DNA from: Rhypophila decipiens
Lineage: Eukaryota; Ascomycota; Sordariomycetes; Sordariales; Naviculisporaceae
Length of the DNA: 64,000 nucleotides
Reading direction: 5' to 3'
Assembly (NCBI GenBank): GCA_033297075.1
Contig: MU858173.1
Coordinates: 1 to 64,000, forward strand
Shown: positions 33,258 through 45,383 of the stretch, piece by piece
How positions within the stretch are numbered: position 1 is the stretch's first letter
How the letters are laid out: the number at the start of each line of letters is the position of its first letter
The notes under the pieces: model-generated
What the model saw: only the letters and a program-made list of their open reading frames with translations
Told to the model about the DNA's origin: nothing
Database searches by the model: none
Position numbers and translations under genes: made by a program

Positions 33258-34351
33258 CTACTGACTGCAGAGGCTGTCATAGACACGGTCCGGCTGGCTC
33301 CAAGCATTGCCCCAGTCATTGGCCCTGAAGCGGTTGAAGTAATCAGACCCGGGCATGGCGCTGACAAGGGTACTCTCTGTTGCATTTATCAGTAACGAGG
33401 ACGAGAATAAAAAACAGGAGGAGGATGGACTTACTCTGGTCAGCAACGAAATACCAGTCATCGCTGCGCATCTCAGTGTCGCCCAAGCAGGCAACGATGG
33501 TCGAGTCCTTTGTCCTCTTCTCGAAGAACATGGCATGCTTGCACCACCCGACATAAACCTTGGCATGGTCCTTGTTCTTGCCGCTGATCTCGAACCAGTT
33601 GCCGGCATCGACCGTCTGGGGGATCGACTCCCAGCCCGCTATGCGTTTATATCCCTTGTGGTTCGAGAGCAGAATCTCGTCCTTGTAGAGATAGAGGCCG
33701 TACTTGCGCCAGATGACGATGACACGCTCCCAATCGCTGCAGTGATTTGGATCACAGGTCAGTAAAGTGATTTGTTGCCCGGACCGGAGAGAGAAGTACA
33801 ACAGAAAGAGGGGACAGCCTGACGCACTAATCATGGCTGTTACTTGAGCCCCTGAACCCATCCTTCTCGTAGAACAGGTTGTAGCTAACCCGGATCTCGG
33901 TGCCTCCCTCGCCGCGTCCGCTGGTATTCGGGCAATTGCGAACATTGTAGTAGACGGGCATGGCCGGTCCCCAACCACGCGCGCTCAGGGAGGCCTGCTT
34001 GCACGTCGAGATATGGGGCCAGTCCTCGGCGCCGGCAGGCGGGCGCTTTGATCCGTCCGGCCGGAAGGGGTAGTTGGGGTAGCACTGCGGGTTGCCGTTG
34101 GCTTGGGCAAAGTGGAACATGCTGTTTTGCCATGTCAGTCATTTTGTCGACTCTCTCGATTATCTAGGTAGGATAAACCAGGCAAGCGAAGGAGGCAAGA
34201 CATACGGAGACCCCAATTTTGCAATGCTGTAGGCCATGTCGGCATTGATCGATCCGAGGGAGCTGGCAAGAATGCCGGTGCTGGCCGTCGCCCAAGGGAG
34301 AAAGGTGATGGCGGCGGCCAGCAACGCTGGTGAGAAATCCGAGATCTTCAT
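33258..34351 (-). CDS. secreted NPP1-like (necrosis-inducing protein family) protein
   Basis: Four exons on the minus strand: 34351-34206, 34121-33828, 33736-33435 and 33376-33258, 286 residues. MKISDFSPALLAAAITFLPW begins a signal peptide ending ATAS. Family landmarks: QCYPNYPF early, RVSYNLFYEKDG, then a split heptapeptide region that reads SHDYDWERVIVIW across the third exon boundary; the classic family form is GHRHDWE. WFEISG and a C-terminal DYFNRF/LCSQ follow. The intron joins use donors GTATGT, GTGCGT and GTAAGT, all frame-consistent; a GTAACA donor 17 bases earlier would break the frame. Classical NLPs damage dicot membranes; because the metal-binding motif differs here, activity cannot be assumed. 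Confidence 0.7.
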
Positions 34352-35602
34352 TTTGATGATGGATGTAGCAAGGGCGTGCTCCGAGGGGTGAGATGGGTTG
34401 TTGGTGCAGAAGAACGTCGACAACTTATGAAGGAGACCAGGACATTTTATAAGACGTCTTGTTTCCATTTTCATCCAAGTCATGTAAACATTTCGGAACA
34501 TAAAAGTCCACACAAGGCCGGCGGCACTGTAGATGCCCGTGATGCCCAGAGCCTTGGCAATCAGGCAGAAATAAATCAATCATTGAGGGGATTCACCGAC
34601 TTTGGGTTGTTGTAAGTTGAGATATGGGGTTTTCGTTTTTAAAATGCTGCCTGGTACTCAAGTTGGAGCGAGTGGAAACCTCTTTACATGGCATACCCCT
34701 TCCTACACAGCTCGGATATCATCGCGGCTGTGGGGATTGTGGATTGTTACAACCTTGTATTCCAGGTGCCTAAATTTAGTGCTGTGTCAGCGCCGACTGT
34801 CTCCATTCTGATGACCATCCAGCGAGTTTTCAGATATCACCATGTACTGAAACCGCTCTAGGTATTAACCAGCAAAAGTTTTCATGACCTGTTCTCATCA
34901 AGAATTGTAAACCTTTGTCTTTCCTTGGGCAACTCCGATGTCCATGATAGAAGGTGTGTCACAAGAACCTCCGCTGACTCAAGGCGACTCAAGAACTCCG
35001 AGACCGGCGACCATAGAGACGATCATGATTCTCACATATGTCCAGCCAACCTCCTCAACCGGTTGGCCATCTCCATCCTCATTCCCATTATCAGCCTCCC
35101 ACCGAAAGCCGTGATTTAGCAGCCAAGCCCCGAGGCTTAAAGAACATTCTTAATTGTCATCGTAGTTGCACCAAGACCACAATTGCTCCTTGTAACCACT
35201 TTCAGGCAGCGCACCAACTTGGCCATAGATTCGCCCTGTGTTGGCCCCAGTCAGTTTACCTTCTACGCAGAACCTGCTTACACCAAAGAACTTTACAGTG
35301 GACATTTCCGGTGCGAGACTTTAAAAGTGTTACAGTATGAGGACATTGGACGTGGTTCTCACAGGGCAGATGTAGTCCCAAGACATCTGTAAGTGTTGAA
35401 ACATGAAGATCAGACAAATCCCAAGGTTCCTTCCTACTTGAGATCAAGCCACAAGATCCCCGGGCTGTTTTGTTACTGTACATGCCCAAAAATAAACTCC
35501 TCAATAACCATCCAAGACACAAAGACATACTTGGGCATGATCCAAGCCCAAAACAAAACAAGTGCAAACGCCGCAAGACAAAAAGGTCCGGTGCTGACCA
35601 GC
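34352..35602. other. intergenic, no gene seen
   Basis: Between the start of the NPP1-like gene and the end of the TauD-like gene. Short open frames only. Confidence 0.5.
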
Positions 35603-37041
35603 TCAAGCACAGCTAGCCCTGCGGTGCTTAATCCTCAGCTCAGGGGGCGACCTCTCAATATCCCAGATAGCATTCTTGCGGTACTCATTGTCTCCATAAC
35701 ACTCCCAGCTGACCTTCTCGAGGGCAGGTGGAACCTTCCACATGCGCTCCTGATTCCTCAGCCACAATCGTAGCATATGGCGGCGCTTGCTGCCCTCATC
35801 CGAGAACCCACTGCGGGCATGGAGCATGGCAAAGTTGTTAAAGATCTCAATGTCGCCCTTCTTCAAGGTGAGCTCAACCGCATGCTGCTTGGCCAAAAAG
35901 TACACCGTGTCTAACGCCTCGGCCTGAATCTCTGTCATGGCTGGGACGTCTGGGTGGTGAGGCGAAAAGTGGGCGCCTGTCAATGGGCGACGGGAGAACT
36001 GGAAACCTGGACCGTGACCATCAAAGTTGTAGAGGAGGGGACGAGTATGATATTGTCCGTTCCAGAATCTGTGTTTGAAGAGTCAGTTAGCCACAAGGTC
36101 ATGAGCTGGAGCTGGACATTGGCAAGGACTCACTCGTCAAAGATCCAATCATCCTTGGCAAGGACATGGATAATATCCGGTCGGGTCTTTGCAATCTCAT
36201 TGTAGATCTTGGCTGATGATGCGAGGAAGCATTCACCACCATATGCTGCCACGTTGAGGGCATACAGTGACAAGACATCACAAAGGTCGGTGTGGAATGG
36301 TTGGGCACGGGCAACATAGGGAGAGTTGGGCATGCTGCCGTTCTTTTTGATGTCCTCAACCACAGCTTGTATGTGAACTGAAGGAAGAAGTCCCATAAGT
36401 TAGCAAGGGGCCATATTGTATGTGGCTAAGAGGTAACTTACGAAGCATCCGGCCGTCATAGTCTTGCATGCCTCGTGTCTCAGCAATGTAGCTGGTGACA
36501 CCAAGGTACAACAGAATGTTGTCATGGTTGGAATACTTGTCAGGCTGCAGACCGCGGAGCACCACGAAGCCTCTACCGTCGTGAACGGTCTTGGAGACTT
36601 GAACTAGACGACCTCCTAATAATGGCAGAGGGAATGTGGCTTGGTTGACATCATCAGGTCCGAGGTTGCCGGGAAGGGCTGAAACATGTGATGGTCAGCC
36701 ACAAGGTTGAAAAGGTCAGGGTAGGAAGTAACTGAACCTTTGAAGTGATCAAGTGCTGCTTCAATCTCTTCCAGGTCCTCAGTGGTGAAGTGAAAGACAT
36801 AGTCATCTTCAGACTTGAAGTCAGACCCTGACCAAGCCCTCTCTGAGTCGACCTGAAGGGGCCATCCAGCAGGCAGGGTAGTAGGACGGTTGGGTTCAAG
36901 GAACTTTAGTCTCTCAACGCGGTCCTTGTAGACCTTGTATGATGGGAACCACCCGATCTCAGGGCGGACAACTTTGTCCTCGGCCTCTGGGATCTCTGGC
37001 ATGGCATGAATAGGACTGGATCGGATTGTGCAAGCCGCCAT
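35603..37041 (-). CDS. TauD/TfdA-type Fe(II)/2-oxoglutarate dioxygenase
   Basis: Four exons on the minus strand: 37041-36738, 36678-36442, 36377-36134 and 36068-35603, 416 residues. Iron ligands are visible as FHTDLCDV (H-x-D) in the third exon and NNFAMLHARSGF (distal His) in the fourth. The 2-oxoglutarate Arg is in RHMLRLWLRN. The N-terminal VVRPEIGWFPSYKVYKDRV and a VFHFTTEDLEEIEAAL helix match fungal members of this family. Start is the ATG at 37041 (MAACTIRSS); the frame is open a little further upstream but has no ATG. Such enzymes hydroxylate or degrade small molecules in the cytosol; the substrate is unknown. It faces the Ayr1-like gene across 1.7 kb. Confidence 0.82.
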
Positions 37042-38769
37042 GTTTGGTGTTTGATGCTTGAGACTTGTGGGTATGAGTGAGATTTTGGAAGAAGTCAAGG
37101 GAGGGCTTTTAGGTGAGAATATGATGAGATGAGTGACGAGTGAAGCTGGAGGACTGATGGAGAATGGCTCTTCATCTCTTCTTTGGTCCTCTCATGGGCC
37201 CCTTTATATAGACGAGTCTTGATCATTGAGTCGGCAACGGCATCGATTCCGGCACCGTGAATTGCCGCAGAGCCTCATTCTAGCCGTCACGCTGGAACAC
37301 CATCATACCTTCCCTCTAGCAGATTTGTCTCGAGTTGAGCCGCACCGATAAGAGTGCTGGAATTGATTGGGAGACGGGAAGATGAAGATGCAACGAGGTC
37401 ATCTGCGCTCGTTCGCATGCCATGTTTGCCCAATCAGCTCGATCCGGCTAACATGACTTCTTGGTCCATCGAGATGCCGGTCCGGGGTCGACGGGACGGA
37501 GGCCACGGAGGCGGCGCACTGGGCTGAGATGGGGACAGCGATTGCGTAACGGAATCGAGTTAGTGACGGGTAAGGCCGTGGGGAAGAACCAATAATTCGG
37601 GAGCTATAGTTAAGGTTAATGTTACCAAGACCCCCAGACATGTCTCTAGACTTATTTTTGCCCACTTCCATTGGCCAACGGTGAGGAAATGGTCTGATAA
37701 ACCCATCATCAGCTTCCTTGAGGTGCTTCTTCTAGCCCAACCTGTAATAAGTGCCTCCTGCATCATGTCCTCTTCAGCCCGAAAACGATGCATCTCATCC
37801 CTGCCAGCCCAGACAAAAGGGGGTGTGGACTCGGAATCGAGCCACGGAATTGGCCTGATTACTACAAACCTGCAGATAGTTTTCTCCACTTGAGGCTCTG
37901 CGATTCTTGGCAATTGGGCCATCGAGGGGGATGAGTGTGGTAATTGGGGCGCTTTCTGGCCTGTTTTGCCGAATCCGGGCTTCCAGACCGGTGCCACGGG
38001 AAGTCTAGAATTAATTAGTGCAAACATGATGTTACAAACGTGTGGTGGTAAGAGCATTGTGAGAGACAGGTTATGGGTGACATCGAGTAAAAAGAGGATA
38101 AGGAAACAAGAAGACGGATCATGAAGAGGTGGTTGACTGGTTGGAACCAGTGGAACAGAACTGAATCGAAGGGTTGCACTCTAAACAGTTGGCAGTGTGG
38201 AATTGGTCAGGAGGAAAACAAGAAACAGCGATATGGGATGAGGGATGGGACGGATGGGGGAGGGTCCAACTTGAGCGTCAAGCGGGGAAGTTGAGGCTCT
38301 GCGGAAATATTCCTTCCCTGGGGAGGAGGGCAAGAGCAGTCCCCCAAAATTCCTTCCAATTTCCTCCCGTCGATCTCTGTGGGGCTCGTAGTGACTGGAG
38401 CCGTTTGCTTTGGCAATCATTTCTGATGTCAAGGCAAGAGCGGAGTTCCGGTCCTTGCTCACACCACCTCTTGATCTGAGTCTTGTCACGAAATTCCTCA
38501 GTTGCGCTTTCCTCGTTTCTCCAAGTATAACACTCAATTGCAGCTGGCAGGGCTGGGATGCCAGGCGGCAAATCTAGAAGTCACGTGGCTTGCCCAGATG
38601 CCTCGGCATTCGCATCCCTGTCCCCAGCACTTTCCCACTGAACAATTGGAACCAACAAAGTGGGGGAAATCTTATCAGCAATTTTGGACAATCAAGGGCA
38701 AACAGTCTCATCATCGTCAAGGCTCAACTCACCATAGACTTATCTACACACCATCTCATACAAGGAAAA
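37042..38769. promoter_or_regulatory. divergent intergenic region
   Basis: 1.7 kb between the TauD-like gene (-) and the SDR gene (+). A 165-codon minus frame at 37560-38057 has no domain and is not called. Apart from the TATA box at 37203, nothing specific is seen. Confidence 0.45.
37203..37210 (-). promoter_or_regulatory. TATA-box-like element
   Basis: TATATAAA on the minus strand about 165 bp upstream of the TauD-like start codon. Confidence 0.45.
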
Positions 38770-39892
38770 ATGGGCCCCAAGCCAGGTCAAAAGACGTGCC
38801 TCATCACTGGGTGAGCGCGGCCATCCCTTATCTCATTGGTCTGCAACCCGGGTCGAGATCGGTCATGCTGACAGTCACATTCGTGCAGCTGCACCCCAGG
38901 TGGCATCGGCCATGCCCTTGCTCTCGAGTTCAACCGTCAGGGTGAGTGATTCCCAAGTTTCGAGTCCCTGTTCCTATCTGACTTTTGCTGACCTCTGATC
39001 AGGCGTTCACGTCATCGCGACGGCCCGTAACACTGCCGTCCTAGCCGAGCTCGAGCCGCTGGGTATGAGCATCGTCGCCCTTGATGTCACCAAAGCCGAG
39101 AGCATCAAGACCTGCCATGAAGAAGTGGCCAAGATCAACGGCGGAAAGCTCGACTTTCTCGTCAACAATGCGTTAGTTTCGCTTTTTTATTTCATGATTT
39201 CCCTCCCTTGTTCCTCCCTAGATTGCCGTAACTGACAGACAAGGTCCAGCGGCCGGACCCACACCCACCCCGCCACCGACATCGACATGGACGACGTCCG
39301 CGAGACCTTCGAGACCAACGTCTTTGGTGTAATGGCAATGTGCCAGGCCTTCGTCGACCAGCTCATCGCCGCCAAGGGCCTCATCATCAACATTGCCTCC
39401 CTAGCCGCCGTCACGCCCTACGCCTTCGGGTCCGTCTACAGCGCCACCAAGGCCGCCGTAGTAGGCTACTCGCGCACCATGCGTCTCGAGCTCAAGCCTT
39501 TCGGCGTCCGCGTCATGGTGGCCATGACTGGCACCGTCCGCAGCCAGATCGCCAGCAAGACACACCGCACCTTGCCGCCCAACAGCATTTACCAACGTGT
39601 CAAGGACGTGTTCGAGAAGAGGCTTGTTTTCTCGCAGAATAACGGGACCGTGGACACGGGAACGTATGCTAGGCAGCTGGTCAGCAGTGCGCTCAAGTAC
39701 GAGAGCCCGTCGATTCTGAGGGCGTGGTTTGGTCGGCCTGATTGGTTCTGGGCTGGCGGCTGGGCGAGCTTGGTCTGGACGGGTACCTGGTTTGGAGAGT
39801 GGCTGTTGGACTTTGCGCTGTATAGGAAGATTGGCCTCAACAGGATTGATCAGGTGTTGAGGGAGGAGGCCAGGAAGAAGAAGCTCACTTAA
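38770..39892 (+). CDS. short-chain dehydrogenase, Ayr1-like 1-acyl-DHAP reductase
   Basis: Four exons: 38770-38810, 38889-38941, 39003-39171 and 39244-39892, 303 residues. The NADP(H)-binding TGCTPGGIG motif is split by the first intron. DVTKAES, LDFLVNNA, the INIASLAA catalytic Ser region and VYSATKAAV (Tyr-x3-Lys) follow in the SDR order. RETFETNVFG is characteristic of the Ayr1 subgroup, which reduces 1-acyl-dihydroxyacetone phosphate in ER or lipid-droplet phosphatidate synthesis. The C-terminal 60 residues are Trp-rich and hydrophobic (FWAGGWASLVWTGTW), a likely membrane or droplet anchor as in Ayr1. Splice sites are GTGAGC/GCAG, GTGAGT/TCAG and GTTAGT/CAAG. Confidence 0.85.
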
Positions 39893-40087
39893 TCAAGGAG
39901 ACGTATAGTATTCCCAGAGTACGTGGCTGGAGACTACCATTCTGGATGATTTCTGTCATTTGAGAATTAATCTGTACTTTTGATATGTCCAACAGGCAAA
40001 CAACCTCCTTTTGCTTTTCATACCGTCTAGTTACACGTATTGAACCCACACACCGCGACAAACTCAGGCCGCATACCAATCACCAAC

Positions 40088-42359
40088 TCAACGACTAGCC
40101 TCAAGAGAATCATAGCCAGCCCCCAGCGCACGACAAACCTCCTGGCTCTCAAACGGCACCTGCACCCCATCCCACTGCAAAATCCTCGTCGTCGGATTCT
40201 GCACCGTAACCTTTTCCCACCTCCCCCTTGTCCTCACCTGTCCCAAGGTATTTAGATACCCCCTAACCTCCAGATACCTCTCATCAGGGTTAGGATCCCC
40301 CGTCCTCGCAAACCAGCTCCAGTAGTCCACAATGAGCTGCATAAACTTCACATCGAGCCCATCACGATCCGGCCTCCCCGCGCGCCGTTCAGTCCCAAAA
40401 ACAATCATTTGCTCCCCTGCGTGGCATTTAAAGTACTCCTTTGAGGGGTCACCATTGGGGAAAGCGTCTGATTTGGGCGGGATACACCATGGACGCGTGT
40501 ACCCGTTTGTTTGGTAGGTTCTGTTAAAGTTGTAGGAATACGCCGATTTAAAGGCTGTGGATTTGACGGCCGAGTAGAGTTTGGCTAAAGAGTAGCAGAC
40601 GAATACTGCGTCTGTGGCTATCCGCATTGAGGCGTTGAATATCTCTGACGATTGGGGGGATAGGCTGCCGGGAGAAAAGTTGGGGTTTGTAGAGCCGGGA
40701 TAGCGGGCTAGGGGGTAGAGAGAGGATATGTTGGTGTTGGGGGGCATGTTGAAGTGGGTTGTTACTTCTTGGGCAAAGTAGGATTCGAATGTTGAGTTGG
40801 CGAGGGGCAGGTTGTCGACTTGGACGCCTGCTTCGTCGCGGTTGAAGCCTGCTATTATGGATATGTTGGAGGCGTAGCTTAGCCCGGTTTGGTTGACGAT
40901 TAGTTGGTTGGTGGTTAGGTAGCTCCCGTCTATAACCACGCCGCTGTTTATGGGGAATTGGTTAGTGGTTTGACTAGGTAGATGGACAGGTAGTGGGTTT
41001 AACTTGCTTGACATTGTTGGTCATATTCACGAGCTCGAATCCGGAATACTTGGACAAGCACTTGAGGGCGTCTTTGGCATTTGCACATCCTGCCTCTTTC
41101 AAGACCGCTTTGGTGGCGGTCTCGTAGTTGTGTTGGAGCGTATCATATTGCGGATAGGACAAGAGGGGTGCGGACTGTGCTGCTCCCGCGCTTGGCCATC
41201 CATCAGGACCGGATTGCATAATGGCCCGGTGGAACAGTCCCTCAGCTTTCTTGACGCCGAGCATCATGTGTGTCGAGTGCGCGCCCGAGGACTCGCCGAA
41301 CAAGGTAACCCTGTCGGGATCACCGCCAAAGTACTTGATGTACTTGTTCACCCACTGCAAGGCGCTAGTCATGTCCGAGAGGGCGTAGTTGCCATTATGC
41401 ACGCCGTCGTTGAGGTTGAGGAACCCGATTGTGCCGACGCGGTAGTTGACCGATACCACGACGACGTCTCCGCGCGAAGCCAGGTTTGTGCCGTCCGTGT
41501 TGGTGTTCTTGCCCGATCCCGAGGTCAACCCGCCGCCGTAGAGATACAGCATGACCGGCTTGAGCTGTGATTTCTGGCTGTACTCGCCCATTCGTGGCAG
41601 ATACGGGGTCCAAACGTTGGCAAAGAGACAATCCTCGCTGCTGCCGTTCTTGACCTCCCCGATGGGCTGCGAACAATCGGCCCCGGCATTGGTGGCGTCT
41701 ACCTCGCCGTCGCTCTCAAAGCTGGCTGCCTTGGAGTAGGTGAAGCGCGCGGGCTTGTCCGCGTACCGAATCCCTCGGAACTTCCAGGTATGATAGTCCC
41801 GGTAGCCTGTCAGGAGCTTGTTGCCCACGAACTGAGAAACTTGCCAGTTTACAGAATTGTCGGCAAATGTGCTGTTGGAGAGTGGCGCGCTCTGGGTGCA
41901 GAGCATGGGCAGCTCGCTGAGACAATCAATGTCATGGGCCTCGCCCGTGGCGTCGATTCCCCTGCAGATGTCGGCATCTTGAAGTTTAAGGACCCAATAC
42001 AGTTGGTCTTTTGGCGCAAGTTTCTCGTAGATTTGGTATCCGAGGGCGGTCTTGAGGGTGTCGTCAAAGTCGGTGTTGTCTGGGTTCCAAGGGATCTCGC
42101 CCAAGAGGTCACAGGAAAATTTGGCAGACGAATATGGACTTGGTTGGCTGACAAGGATGGCACCCGCTCCTTTATTTTCCGCACCTGTTTGTTTCTGTCA
42201 GTAGGTGTTTTCTTCGGTTTACCTTGGTTCGGGAACCGGGAACTTACTGTCGAGCTCGTTCTTGGTCAGAATGGTCAGTCCGCCACCAACCCACAAGCCG
42301 TGGACTGCTGGGATGGCAAGTCCGACAGCGAGGAGATGCTTGGACACGATCGCGAACAT
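40088..42359 (-). CDS. secreted type B carboxylesterase
   Basis: Three exons on the minus strand: 42359-42248, 42184-41008 and 40943-40088, 714 residues. A signal peptide starts MFAIVSKHLLAVG. An unusual N-terminal part of about 150 residues precedes the alpha/beta-hydrolase. The family pieces are FRGIRYAD, SEDCLFANVWTP, LYLYGGGLTSGS (oxyanion hole), NYRVGTIGF, GESSGA (nucleophile elbow, G-E-S-x-G) and a late CHAGEQMIVFG with the probable catalytic His. Several N-glycosylation sequons are present. The second intron appears to be a GC-AG intron (GCAAGT...ACAG, 41007-40944); no GT donor nearby keeps the frame without losing family-like residues. Substrate unknown; it is likely exported. Confidence 0.8.
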
Positions 42360-44924
42360 GGTGTATCTGGCGTCCTCAGTAGGTTTTCGTCATACTGCAG
42401 AGTGTATCGTGTTTGAGTAGCCAAGACATCTCTGGTAAACTCGTTGGCCTTGCGTGCCCAATATAAATACCGCTTTCGAGTATGTCGGCAAGGACCCCTT
42501 CTCCTCCAAGAAAGTCAATCCCCATTCCGTCGGACGGACTCCGTAAGCCCTAAGGTGGTTGTAGGGCGTATTATACAACTGTTTACCCCGTGTGCCCAAT
42601 TAGCCGATACCGATCAGCGAGATCTTTGCCGTCTCTCCCGGCTCGATCTCTATATTGTGGCTTCATGTGGGCAGTTACAGACATGGTAAGCGAAGGGACC
42701 TGCAGCATGTTTTGTAGGTCGAGTATTGCATTCGGGCGACTCGGCCTGAGATTTTGGGATTTGCGTTTGCCCATCGTGTAATAGGGGCCGAGTGAGAGAA
42801 CACGACCGATGTTGGTGAACGACTGAACGTTGGGATGGGAGACACAGCCTTCGGTAGTTAATTATCGGGTGACTGTGGAATAATTAGTAGCTTGTCTTAT
42901 CAACTTTGCAAGGCAACAATATCGAACAATGCAAATTGCAAACTGCTTCTCCAAGTTACACCCGGTATGGAGATGCGATGGGGTCTTTGTGATGCCATCG
43001 ACTGTGGAGGTTGACTCCTCTCTGCCCTACGTAGCTTGCCACATCATCGGTAACTGGGACAAAGCGAAGTCGTCATATGTATAGAGACGAACAAGCTTTG
43101 TTAATATCAGATCCATATTGCTGCCATGCTCGTTCTCGTTCTCGTTTTCGATCTCTCTCAATTCTTGTCATCACGAGTCTTGGCGTTGCCCCTTTTTCTC
43201 GGGCGAGAAATCACGAAAACGAGCAGTAATTGTTTTGATACCGAACAGATCGGTTTAGTGGCGCCCATCGTCCAAGATGGCCGGAAAAAAACAAGAATCT
43301 CGAAAGGGCTTGGTGAAACCGGTCGGCGAGGTCATAGCGACAACCGTTTGTCCGGGGCTCCGGATCGAGAGTTCGGTCGAGGAATCCGCCGGCCAAGACC
43401 CCGAGATGCAGCTTGCACAGACTTTCTTCAAGGCGTTTCTTGGACCGAGATCTCTGTATGCCCCACTGTTTTGATAGCGGATCTCGTTCCCTTTGGTCCA
43501 AAATGAGGGCCACAAGGCGCTATGCCGTTGCTGGCCAAGCGCCCGCTGTCGATCGAATCTTGCAACGCCTTCCACGAGCGGGCCACGTTGTGGGACACGT
43601 GCGGGGAAGAAGAAGTGCATATTTCTCGAGTTCTTGTTCGCAACTTTCCTTGCCTTCCTTCTTCTTTTTCGTTGGCGTTATGCATGTTGAGGTATTTGGT
43701 GTGTGGAATCAGCTTCGAATTGGACGGGGGCCAAAACGTGGCAAGCCATGGCATGGCATGTCGCCTTTTGTGCTGACGGAACATGGACATGAAGCCGAAA
43801 ACCATCATGGTCAATTTGCCAAGCCCCCTATTCCACGGTTCAACGGTCTTGAGCAAAATGCCCCAACGTCGGTTCCAAACCCTTCTTGCCTGCAAAAGTA
43901 CCAACAGCATTGACTAGCTGCAGTGTATGACAACAAATACGGAGTAACAGGGCACAATTCTAGTGTACAGTACTCCGTACACTGGAGTGAGCTCCTAAAA
44001 GTCCAGCGATTGTGCCACTCGGAGGCCGTGTCCTAAAAGGAGCAGGATCGTCGGGGCTTTAGCCTAAAGCAAGCCTCGAGATTTGTCCCGACGACCGCAC
44101 AAACCGCTACGAAAAGAGGATAGCGGTAGGTAGCAGTATTAATCAGCACTGAAGGAGTCAGTTCCGCTCTTCAATGGTCTGAACACCAGCTGCCCAGGCT
44201 TCGGCCCCTCTTGGCAGGTCCTGTGCCATTTGTTGCGCTGCTACTGCACCCTTCGGACCGTATTACGCCCTTGGGTCCATTCGACGTTGCTGTCTTGGGC
44301 CATGGCTTCTGTCACACCTGGTGCTCGATGCTGGCAGTTTATGCAGCAGAACATAATGCCAAGCACACTTCACTTGCTGACACTACATGAGAATTAGTCG
44401 ATCAGTACCCCGTACTCCAGTCCACAGCTCTGGCCTGGACCGGTATGGACATGGGCCGAAGCACGTGGTTGCGATGGGACGGCATCAAACCCCAGTAACA
44501 CCCGGTCCCCGTTCCTACCGAGAGACATGTCTGTCTGTCTGTCTGTCCCTCCCTCCCTTCCCGTCCCTCCCTTTCCGACGGGCTTGATCGGACATTTTTC
44601 TCATCCAAACTTTTCTTCTCTCTCCCCTTCTCCCCCGGTTTTCTTCCTGAATACCGATCCGAGTTCCATCTTCTCCCGCCACATACGCAACCTGCGCAGA
44701 CGAGAACCTTAGCTCGACCTCGGTTCCGTTCTTTCGGTTCTGCATGGAGCTCGGAATAGAACTTGGCTTGCCATAGTCATGCCGGCATAATCTCACCACC
44801 CATCGACTGTTACACGTCTCTTGGAACCCGGGACGATACAAAAATCACTTGCACACACGGTCTGATATAATCATTGGACTCTTGAATTCGGTAGACCATT
44901 ATAGGGTCTGAATCAAAAAACAAA
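42360..44924. other. gene-poor intergenic stretch
   Basis: 2.6 kb without a supportable gene. It holds the esterase promoter, several domain-less open frames, a GTCT/CCCT simple repeat near 44528-44570 and repeated ACTCCGTAC/ACGGAGTA words around 43940-43985. Confidence 0.5.
42462..42469 (-). promoter_or_regulatory. TATA-box-like element
   Basis: TATTTATA on the minus strand, about 105 bp upstream of the esterase ATG. Confidence 0.4.
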
Positions 44925-45383
44925 ATGGGCCAAAAACAGTCGGCGCCGGTAAGATTTTCCTAATATCTAGATTCCGTAACGAAAACCGTCGGGAGACATG
45001 ACTTACCGTATCATTCACCTAAACAGCTGCCGTCGGCATTTTACTGCCCAGAGACGGGAATGGCATTGGAGAACCCGTTGGGAGTATGCGAGCATTGCCA
45101 TGCGGCGCACGACATCATCTGGCAGTCGGTCTATGTCTGCCCCAACACGGGCTACCGGGTCGAAGCGCTCTCGCGGCGTCTCGACAAGGAGTGTCCGTCG
45201 TGCTTCCAGGTGCACCAGCCTTACAGCAAGCGCGTCTACATCTGCCCCGTCACAGGAGCTCAGATCCCGCACCCGCGAGAGACCGGGGGCAAGTGCCAGA
45301 AGTGCAAGCGGAGCCATGAGGATAATTCCACGCCAATGGGTAGTCGTGAGGCGGTCATGACCGCCAGAGGATTGAATGCTTGA
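44925..45383 (+). CDS. small triple CPxTG/CxxC zinc-ribbon-like protein, N-myristoylation signal
   Basis: Two exons: 44925-44948 and 45027-45383, 126 residues; donor GTAAGA, acceptor AACAG, phase 0. The N terminus MGQKQSAP fits an N-myristoylation signal (Gly2, Ser6). The rest is three consecutive units, each with an aromatic-x-CPxTG turn and a CxxC about 15-20 residues later: FYCPETG...CEHC, VYVCPNTG...CPSC and VYICPVTG...CQKC. Each unit could bind one zinc ion in a ribbon. No named family was recognised. The Kozak context (CAAAATGG) and regular Cys spacing make the gene convincing although the protein is small. Function unknown; a membrane-tethered zinc-binding adaptor is a guess. Confidence 0.72.

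Noticed and set aside
37560..38057. 165-codon minus frame between TauD-like and SDR genes
   Set aside because: Starts with no family features and lies in a divergent promoter region; no support beyond length.
35603..42359. Secondary-metabolite gene cluster (dioxygenase, reductase, esterase)
   Set aside because: No core synthase, transporter or regulator among them, and the SDR looks like the lipid enzyme Ayr1; adjacency alone is not enough.
43413..43913. Overlapping 160-codon frames on both strands
   Set aside because: Both strands open over the same bases with no motif, a sign of chance open frames.
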